From Candidatus Woesearchaeota archaeon (GTDB lineage: Archaea; Nanobdellota; Nanobdellia; SCGC-AAA011-G17; JACPNG01): a DNA stretch of 9,227 nucleotides. The stretch's first letter is position 1. The number at the start of each line of letters is the position of its first letter. The notes beneath the pieces are model-generated. The model was not told where the DNA came from. It saw nothing but the letters and a program-made list of their open reading frames with translations, and did not search any database. Of this stretch, positions 5,246 to 9,227 are shown one piece after another. The position numbers were made by a program, and so were the translations under genes. Location: contig JACPNI010000099.1 of assembly GCA_016185555.1 (NCBI GenBank), positions 1-9,227 on the forward strand, written 5' to 3'.

Positions 5246-6403
5246 AATTCTTAACTTATTCAAAATATTCAATAAATCAAATCTCTTATTTTTTTCAAAA
5301 GTTAATTTTAATTCATTTGGTCCTATAAGTTCAATGCCATCTAATCTCGATAGTTTTATAACGTTTGGTGAAAATCCTGTAATTGAAATGATTATTCCTT
5401 GCGAAATCGTTCTTCCATCGATGGTCTCTTTACCAAGATATGAACTTTTTATTTTTTCATAACCTTTAATCTTCCCAAAACCCTTTTGGGTAATATAACC
5501 GGCCTTAACCTCAACAAATTTACCACCAACTAAAAAATCTGGTCTTTTCAGAGAATTTTTTATTATTGCCCTTTGTCTAACATCCTCAAATTTTTTATTT
5601 GTTAATTCAAGATATTTTAAAGCAAGATTCTCTGCGGATCTACCCCTACGAATAACTTTTAAAGTACCAAATTTTTTAAGAGCAACTTTATAATATTGAT
5701 GTTTAAACATTCGCTGAAATCTTGATGCCAAACTTGATACTCGTATTCCTAGTTCCTCTGCAATTTGTATTAAAGATATTGAAGTAGACCTATAATATGC
5801 AAATGCTTTCACATACTGTTGCCGCGTTACCTTTCTTTCATCTCTTCTGCCTAAAGAAATTTTTTTATAGTCATTACCAAATAAACTATTAAACCTAAAA
5901 ATTAAAGAATTTTCTGTGATCCCGACCCTGGTTGCTAGTTCACTTAACGAATAGTGATTATTTTTGTAAATTTCAAATAGTGCCTCAATTTTATTATCGT
6001 TGACTTTTATCTTTCTTTTTATCTTGGCATCTTTATATCGCCTAATTGCAGCTAATTTAGAATAATCCTCACCAATTACTTTTTGCATACGATGAATTAA
6101 TGTACTCCTATTTACTTTATACTTATTAGCTAATTTAATGAGTGGTATCCCATTTTTATATTCAATAAATATACCTTTAATTTGCTCATTTGAAAGTTTA
6201 ATATTCCAAATCATTTTCCCCTTAGAAATTCTTGAATACTCTTCACCGAATATTTGTTTATAGCGTTTAGCAACAGTAGTTTTGTGACGACCGAGTTCAC
6301 TTGCTATTTTAGCAACAGTTACTTTAGGATCAGTTTTAAAATCTTTGAATCTATTTCTTATAAATTCCAATTGCTCTATTGTAAGATATGGACTAACCGA
6401 CAT
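5240..6403 (-). CDS. Four-HTH-repeat protein with C-terminal PD-(D/E)XK nuclease domain
   Basis: Probable sequence-specific DNA endonuclease, 387 residues. The N-terminal 243 residues are four tandem units of about 55-60 residues: 8-62, 69-122, 133-186 and 191-243. Each has a helix, a helix-turn-helix core (ASELGRHKTTVAKRYKQIFG, ANKYKVNRSTLIHRMQKVIG, ATRVGITENSLIFRFNSLFG, AEELGIRVSSLASRFQRMFK) and a closing Tyr-containing segment (EEYSRIS, EDYSKLA, NDYKKIS, HQYYKVA). The C-terminal part shows a restriction-endonuclease fold core: Glu258 in RSAENLA, then RPDFLVGGKFVEVKAG with Asp289, Glu298 and Lys300. Such nucleases are metal dependent; Asp289/Glu298/Lys300 would be catalytic. A modular HTH reader plus this nuclease fits a free-standing homing-type or restriction-like endonuclease, but I know no exact match. 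Start ATG 6403 has a TATA at leaderless distance. Confidence 0.85.
   Translation of the reverse strand: MSVSPYLTIEQLEFIRNRFKDFKTDPKVTVAKIASELGRHKTTVAKRYKQIFGEEYSRISKGKMIWNIKLSNEQIKGIFIEYKNGIPLIKLANKYKVNRSTLIHRMQKVIGEDYSKLAAIRRYKDAKIKRKIKVNDNKIEALFEIYKNNHYSLSELATRVGITENSLIFRFNSLFGNDYKKISLGRRDERKVTRQQYVKAFAYYRSTSISLIQIAEELGIRVSSLASRFQRMFKHQYYKVALKKFGTLKVIRRGRSAENLALKYLELTNKKFEDVRQRAIIKNSLKRPDFLVGGKFVEVKAGYITQKGFGKIKGYEKIKSSYLGKETIDGRTISQGIIISITGFSPNVIKLSRLDGIELIGPNELKLTFEKNKRFDLLNILNKLRIL
5289..5295 (+). terminator. T7 tract ending the DNA ligase transcript
   Basis: A T7 run lies 43 bases after the ligase stop codon (TAA 5243-5245), inside the C-terminal coding region of the convergent nuclease gene. 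Together with the U7 tract at 5223-5229 it forms a pair of overlapping convergent terminators. Confidence 0.5.
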
Positions 6404-6424
6404 AAAGGAGAATAGACAAATTTA

Positions 6425-6432
6425 TTTATAAA
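6425..6432 (-). promoter_or_regulatory. TATA box of the HTH-nuclease gene, self-complementary
   Basis: TTTATAAA is centred 25-26 bases upstream of the minus-strand ATG at 6403, giving a predicted leaderless transcript. An AAGGAG-like sequence just upstream of the ATG (plus-strand 6404-6409 reads aaaggag, i.e. ctccttt on the minus strand) is in the wrong orientation to be a ribosome site. Because the octamer is its own reverse complement it could also direct rightward transcription, starting near 6454 inside the GC-rich island. Confidence 0.6.
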
Positions 6433-6495
6433 TCCTGCGCGTGTCGTTGTCGCGTGACGCCTGTAGGGGCTATTTTACGGGCTTCCTGAGGCTTG
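6433..6495. other. GC-rich island in the 6404-6584 intergenic region
   Basis: By hand count about 39 of 63 bases are G or C, against roughly a third in the surrounding DNA. The segment contains a tandem TGTCG-T-TGTCG, an imperfect palindrome GTCGCGTGAC (6449-6458), two copies of GGGCT (about 6467-6485) and a CCTGAGG near 6485. I see no single strong hairpin, no open frame of useful length and no tRNA pattern. In AT-rich archaeal genomes such islands often mark structured RNA; it might also be a protein-binding or nuclease target region, or foreign DNA. The interval from 6496 to 6584 otherwise holds only the Nudix promoter. Confidence 0.4.
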
Positions 6496-6543
6496 CATCA
6501 TAATTCATCTATAAACTAGAGTATGAAGATTTCTTACAAATAA

Positions 6544-6551
6544 TTATATAT
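6544..6551 (+). promoter_or_regulatory. TATA box of the Nudix gene
   Basis: ttatatat is centred about 37 bases before the GTG start at 6585, placing the transcription start near 6574 and leaving a G-rich leader of about 11 bases (ggggatgagag). This short purine-rich leader could act as a weak ribosome site and supports the GTG start. Confidence 0.55.
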
Positions 6552-6584
6552 CTTAACAGAAACCTTTAATGGTGGGGATGAGAG

Positions 6585-7238
6585 GTGAATAACGAAAAGT
6601 TAATTGTTACTGTAAAAAGGGATGTTCTGTTTGAACAGGATTATTTCGAAGGGTTCAGACTACAAACTGAAACTGATTATGAATCAAGGATACTTAAAAA
6701 TTTAAATTATATGAAAAGGGGTCTTGCTGAGAAAGATGTTGCATATAAACAACCGATCAGTTATTCTATAATCATAAACCCAGACTTAAGACAAATTTTT
6801 ACATACCAAAGATCATTACATGATAAGAACTATACTGAAAAAAGATTACAGGGCAAATGGTCTTGCGGTGTTGGTGGTCATATTGAGAAGCAGGATATGG
6901 ACGGAAATCCAATTCATTTGAGTATGCTAAGAGAACTTGAAGAAGAAGTTGAAATAGCAGGAACAATTAATCCTAAAGTGCTTGGTTATATTAATGACGA
7001 TTCTAATGATGTTGGGAAGGTTCATTTTGGGATTCTGTATCTTATTGAAACAAACTCAACAACTGTAAAACCTAAAAGCCATGAGATTGACAACGGGAAG
7101 TTAAGAACAATTGAAGAGCTTGATGTGATTTTCTCATCCCCGGAATTCAAGATTGAGGAATGGTCAAAAATCTCTCTAAAACCTCTAAAATCATATATTT
7201 ATAAGCCTAAAAAGGGATTAATTGCCACGGTTCTTTAG
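6585..7238 (+). CDS. Nudix hydrolase family protein (INDDSN-motif type)
   Basis: Nudix proteins hydrolyse nucleoside diphosphates linked to another moiety, using metal bound by the Nudix box Glu residues. Here the box is seen as GVGGHIE (95-101) and, after a longer than usual linker, RELEEEVEI (116-124), with Arg116, Glu117, Glu120 and Glu121 kept. The usual Gly before the final hydrophobic residue is Glu123, and the Glu of the GX5E part is not in its standard position. An N-terminal segment with QDYFEGF (18-24), a strand pair SYSIIINPDLRQIFTYQR (59-76) and the signature YINDDSNDVGKVHFGI (135-150) match the little-studied MutT-like family I know as COG4112 ('predicted phosphoesterase, MutT family'). 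Start is GTG 6585; the ATG at 6578 is out of frame. Length 217 is normal for that family. No T tract follows, so read-through into the next gene is possible. Substrate unknown. Confidence 0.88.
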   Translation: MNNEKLIVTVKRDVLFEQDYFEGFRLQTETDYESRILKNLNYMKRGLAEKDVAYKQPISYSIIINPDLRQIFTYQRSLHDKNYTEKRLQGKWSCGVGGHIEKQDMDGNPIHLSMLRELEEEVEIAGTINPKVLGYINDDSNDVGKVHFGILYLIETNSTTVKPKSHEIDNGKLRTIEELDVIFSSPEFKIEEWSKISLKPLKSYIYKPKKGLIATVL

Positions 7239-7267
7239 TCAAACTATTATTAAGGAATATAATAATC

Positions 7268-7275
7268 TTTAAATA
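7268..7275 (+). promoter_or_regulatory. TATA box of the TrmB-family gene
   Basis: tttaaata lies in the gap after the Nudix gene; a start about 26 bases downstream would be near 7298. That leaves a leader of about 90 bases before the preferred ATG at 7389, far longer than others here. The leader contains an eight-codon ATG frame (7304-7330). Confidence 0.45.
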
Positions 7276-7373
7276 GTAGTAATAATTGCATTTTAGTGTA
7301 GTTATGTTTTCTATCAGTGAGGAAACATAATTTAAATTACATAGTGGTTAAAAAGAGGACATTAAAGGAGTCT

Positions 7374-7380
7374 GGGAGGG
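7374..7380 (+). promoter_or_regulatory. Ribosome site choosing ATG 7389
   Basis: GGGAGGG lies 8 bases before ATG 7389, a strong Shine-Dalgarno match, with AAAGGAG slightly further upstream at 7364-7370. The alternative in-frame GTG at 7317 has none. This decides the start of the TrmB-family gene. Confidence 0.75.
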
Positions 7381-7388
7381 AACCAATA

Positions 7389-8213
7389 ATGATCGTAAAG
7401 GATGAGTTTTTAAACAAACTTAGGCGTTATTTTGCGCTAAATTTATATGAAGTAAGGATTTGGACAGCATTGCTTTCTAGAGGTGTTTCTACTGCAGGCG
7501 AATTAAGCGACATTGGTAATGTTCCGAGATCAAGGGCATATGATGTTCTGGAAAGCCTTGAGAAGAAGGGCTTTGTTGTTATGAAACTAGGAAAGCCAAT
7601 AAAATATATTGCTGTAAAACCTGAAGAAGTTGTTGAAAGGGTTAAGAAAAGATTTAAAGAAAATGCAAACGACGCTGTAAAAAGACTGGATGGTTTAAAA
7701 GGCACAGATGTTTTAAAAGAACTTGAGCTTCTTCATAAAGAAGGTATTGAATTTGTTGAACCTTCTGATTTATCTGGTGCAATAAGAGGAAGGCATAACC
7801 TTTATACCCATTTAGAAACAATGATCAAGGATGCAGAAAAAAGTGTTTCAATTATGACTACTGCAAAAGGCCTTGCAAGGAAGATAGATGCTCTTAAGCC
7901 TGAAATGGAAAAGCTAAACAAGAAAAATGTGAAAATAAGAATAGCTGCTCCACTAACAAAAGAATCACTTCAAACCTTAAAAGAGCTTGGAAAAGTTGCT
8001 GAAGTAAGGAATGTGGACAAATTAAATGCAAGATTCTGCATAGTTGACAACAAGCAGTTAATGTTTATGGTGAGGGATGATAACGACATACACCCATCAT
8101 ATGACATAGGTATCTGGATACATACTCCTTTCTTTGCATCTGCACTAAGCGGCTTATTTGATTTAGCATGGAAGGAAATGGAGCCCGCAGACAAGGCTGT
8201 TGAAAAACTTTAA
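7389..8213 (+). CDS. TrmB-family transcriptional regulator
   Basis: DNA-binding regulator of the archaeal TrmB family, whose best-studied members control sugar metabolism. With the start at ATG 7389 it has 274 residues. Residues 6-80 are the TrmB winged helix: LNLYEVRIWTALLSRGVSTA, then GELSDIGNVPRSRAYDVLESLEKKGFV with recognition helix near 45-58, and the wing around LGKPIKYIAVKPEEV. A coiled, charged linker (81-120) follows. The C-terminal domain (about 125-265) has the PLD-like pattern common in this family (AEKSVSIMTT, VKIRIAAPL, NARFCIVDNKQLMFMV, DIGIWIHTPFFASAL); I see no HKD catalytic motif, so it is probably a ligand-sensing or dimerisation domain. An in-frame GTG at 7317 would add 24 residues that do not belong to the family. 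The effector and target genes are unknown; autoregulation through the long leader is possible. Confidence 0.9.
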   Translation: MIVKDEFLNKLRRYFALNLYEVRIWTALLSRGVSTAGELSDIGNVPRSRAYDVLESLEKKGFVVMKLGKPIKYIAVKPEEVVERVKKRFKENANDAVKRLDGLKGTDVLKELELLHKEGIEFVEPSDLSGAIRGRHNLYTHLETMIKDAEKSVSIMTTAKGLARKIDALKPEMEKLNKKNVKIRIAAPLTKESLQTLKELGKVAEVRNVDKLNARFCIVDNKQLMFMVRDDNDIHPSYDIGIWIHTPFFASALSGLFDLAWKEMEPADKAVEKL

Positions 8214-8214
8214 A

Positions 8215-8236
8215 TTTCTTTTTAATTTTTATATTT
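8215..8236 (+). terminator. T-rich terminator after the TrmB gene
   Basis: Immediately after the stop (TAA 8211-8213) comes a T-rich stretch with T5 at 8219-8223 and T5 at 8226-8230, followed by atatttt. This matches U-tract intrinsic termination in archaea. Confidence 0.6.
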
Positions 8237-8256
8237 TACTATTAACAGCTTAAAAT

Positions 8257-8264
8257 AAAAAAAA
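8257..8264 (-). terminator. U8 tract after the minus-strand 8612 gene
   Basis: A8 on the plus strand (8257-8264) gives a U8 tract about 21 bases after the stop codon of the minus-strand gene ending at 8286. With the T-rich stretch at 8215-8236 it separates two convergent genes. Confidence 0.6.
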
Positions 8265-8285
8265 TTTATTATAAGAGCTAAGTTT

Positions 8286-8612
8286 CTAAAGCTTGTAAAC
8301 TAGATCTTTATTCCTGACTGCCTCTACCTGCTTAGATTGGAAAAGACGTAAACCATTCTTCGTGCTTCTAATTTTTTCATATAGCGGTTTACTTACAGCA
8401 ACTATCACTGGTTCTGCAAGAAAAATAGGTCTTGAATATTCATCTGGAGTAGTGCTTGGCATTCTGTCCCAATATTCTTTTTCAAATGCCTTGAAATCAC
8501 TTTCCGTAAGATGTAACGAACACCCATCCGGTCTTGTACCCCAACCCCTTTCAGATTCTTCCCAACCCATATAAACTACTGCTTCTAGATCTTTGTTTTC
8601 ATTTTCCTTCAT
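8286..8612 (-). CDS. Small conserved-looking protein of unknown function (GWGxRPDG motif)
   Basis: 108 residues when started at ATG 8612, which follows a GGAGGAG ribosome site by six bases and a TATA box whose predicted start (near 8627) rules out the longer in-frame start at 8672. Function unknown. Residues 11-61 carry a striking, dense motif series: VVYMGWEESERGWGTRPDG, CSLHLTESDFKAF, EKEYWDRMP and PDEYSRP. The C-terminal half has a helix KPLYEKIRSTKNGLRL. From memory similar small proteins with RPDGYSLHLT and KEYWDRMP segments occur in bacteria, so this may be a shared or transferred family; I cannot verify this here. No membrane segment or signal peptide. The strong Shine-Dalgarno site is unlike the leaderless genes around it. 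Confidence 0.8.
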   Translation of the reverse strand: MKENENKDLEAVVYMGWEESERGWGTRPDGCSLHLTESDFKAFEKEYWDRMPSTTPDEYSRPIFLAEPVIVAVSKPLYEKIRSTKNGLRLFQSKQVEAVRNKDLVYKL

Positions 8613-8618
8613 TTTAAT

Positions 8619-8625
8619 CTCCTCC
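8619..8625 (-). promoter_or_regulatory. Strong Shine-Dalgarno site choosing ATG 8612
   Basis: On the minus strand GGAGGAG (plus-strand ctcctcc) lies six bases before ATG 8612. The longer in-frame ATGs at 8672 and 8627 have no such site and lie at or upstream of the predicted transcription start. Confidence 0.8.
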
Positions 8626-8649
8626 ATACCAATATAAAGCATTAAAGAA

Positions 8650-8657
8650 TTATAAAA
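8650..8657 (-). promoter_or_regulatory. TATA box of the 8612 gene
   Basis: Minus-strand ttttataa is centred about 41 bases before ATG 8612, predicting a start near 8627 and a leader of about 15 bases that just contains the GGAGGAG site. It lies in the gap after the methylthiotransferase stop codon at 8726, so the gene need not depend on upstream transcription. Confidence 0.6.
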
Positions 8658-8725
8658 CCTTGCTACATACAATATATACTTACTATTTTAATTTGATAAA
8701 TAAAACTACAATCATTTAATCTGAA

Positions 8726-9227
8726 TTATACCTCGCTTTTAACAGCTTCTTCATAATCAACAATATTAAATTTCAAGTTATTTTCTATTTTTCTATATTC
8801 ATTTGAAATTATTACGGCTCTTCTTTTTATTATCCTTGAATCTAGTTGCTTTAATTTAGATGCTTTAGTCCTTGGCCTTGAAGCAAATTTGGAAATATTC
8901 AATACTTCTGGCTTAAGTTTTGTTAAGAAACTCAATGTTTGTTCAAAATCTTCCTCTGTTTCTGTTGGGTACCCTATGATTATATCTGTAGAAATATTAA
9001 TTCCTGAAATTTCTTCCCTAAACCTATCAACTATTTTAAAGAATTCTTCAACAGTATGCTCCCTTCTCATTTCTTTCAAAACTTTATCAGAACCAGATTG
9101 TACTGGAATGTGCAGGAACTTCATAAGTTTAGGAGATTTGTAAACATTAATCAACTTATCCAGATATTTTAGAACATGGCATGGATTCATCATTCCTACT
9201 CTAATAGTAAAATTGCCTTTAATCCTA
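8726..9227 (-). CDS. tRNA t6A methylthiotransferase (CDKAL1/e-MtaB-like), C-terminal part
   Basis: The gene enters from the right edge; 166 residues of its C-terminal part are visible. The frame remains open beyond the ATG at 9193 (RIKGNFTIRVG before MMNP), so that ATG is internal. This family adds a methylthio group to N6-threonylcarbamoyladenosine at tRNA position 37 (ms2t6A) using two Fe-S clusters and SAM. Diagnostic stretches are RVGMMNP, FLHIPVQSGSDKVLKEMRR, VEEFFKIVDRFRE, ISTDIIIGYPTETEEDFEQT and NISKFASRPRTKASKL, all from the second half of the radical-SAM domain. The radical-SAM CxxxCxxC motif and UPF0004 domain would lie outside the window. The protein ends at SNEYRKIENNLKF plus a short acidic tail, where family members normally continue into a TRAM RNA-binding domain of about 60 residues; none is seen here. 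A weak T-rich stretch follows the stop. Confidence 0.9.
   Translation of the reverse strand, partial: RIKGNFTIRVGMMNPCHVLKYLDKLINVYKSPKLMKFLHIPVQSGSDKVLKEMRREHTVEEFFKIVDRFREEISGINISTDIIIGYPTETEEDFEQTLSFLTKLKPEVLNISKFASRPRTKASKLKQLDSRIIKRRAVIISNEYRKIENNLKFNIVDYEEAVKSEV

Noticed and set aside
6433..6500. tRNA or other standard RNA gene in the GC-rich island
   Set aside because: No acceptor-stem pairing, no T-arm GTTCNANNC sequence and no clear single hairpin.
7317..7388. GTG 7317 as the start of the TrmB-family gene
   Set aside because: No Shine-Dalgarno site there, and the extra 24 residues lie outside the TrmB winged helix; ATG 7389 has GGGAGGG at 8 bases.
8613..8672. Longer N-terminus (ATG 8672) of the small minus-strand gene
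   Set aside because: It would start upstream of the TATA-predicted transcript start, and the GGAGGAG site clearly serves ATG 8612.
9191..9193. ATG 9193 as the start of the methylthiotransferase
   Set aside because: The codons just upstream encode the family's RVG preceding MMNP, so the frame continues past the edge.

Overview
The window looks like a piece of a low-GC archaeal chromosome. Archaeal signs are an ATP-dependent DNA ligase with the archaeal/eukaryotic motif set, a TrmB-type regulator, a threonylcarbamoyladenosine methylthiotransferase of the archaeal/eukaryotic (CDKAL1-like) kind, and TATA boxes placed about 25-30 bases before many start codons. Most genes have no Shine-Dalgarno sequence and the TATA spacing predicts leaderless or near-leaderless mRNAs; only two genes (7389 + and 8612 -) have strong GGAGG-type sites. 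A DPANN-type archaeon (for example Woesearchaeota or a relative) is plausible, but this is inference from general flavour, not from a marker gene.

Left part (1-2307): four plus-strand genes that I do not recognise. The first enters from outside the window (the frame is open back to base 1). The next three are small (109, 108 and 121 residues), and the last two have clear promoters of their own. A 301-base gap (1641-1941) carries palindromes, alternative hairpins, a 10-base direct repeat and the promoter of the fourth gene.

Middle part (2445-6403): a minus-strand nitroreductase with an unusual acidic, repetitive C-terminal tail is divergent from a plus-strand DNA ligase I homologue. Their 41-base gap holds two crossed TATA elements, each serving the gene on its far side. 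The ligase has an approximately 75-residue insertion in its N-terminal DNA-binding domain that includes a CxxC...CxxC zinc-ribbon-like motif. Converging on it, with a 6-base overlap of the 3' ends, is the most distinctive gene here: four tandem helix-turn-helix repeats of about 60 residues followed by a PD-(D/E)XK nuclease core. It looks like a modular sequence-specific DNA endonuclease.

Right part (6404-9227): a 181-base gap with a GC-rich island (about 62% GC by hand count in an AT-rich surrounding), a Nudix hydrolase of the INDDSN-motif kind, a TrmB-family regulator with a PLD-like C-terminal domain, a small conserved-looking protein of unknown function on the minus strand, and the C-terminal part of a radical-SAM tRNA methylthiotransferase that ends without a TRAM domain and runs off the right edge.

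The genes do not form one obvious operon. Genes alternate in direction and most have a private promoter. The ligase/nuclease pair is the only arrangement that hints at related biochemistry (DNA cutting and joining), and that link is inferred from position alone.
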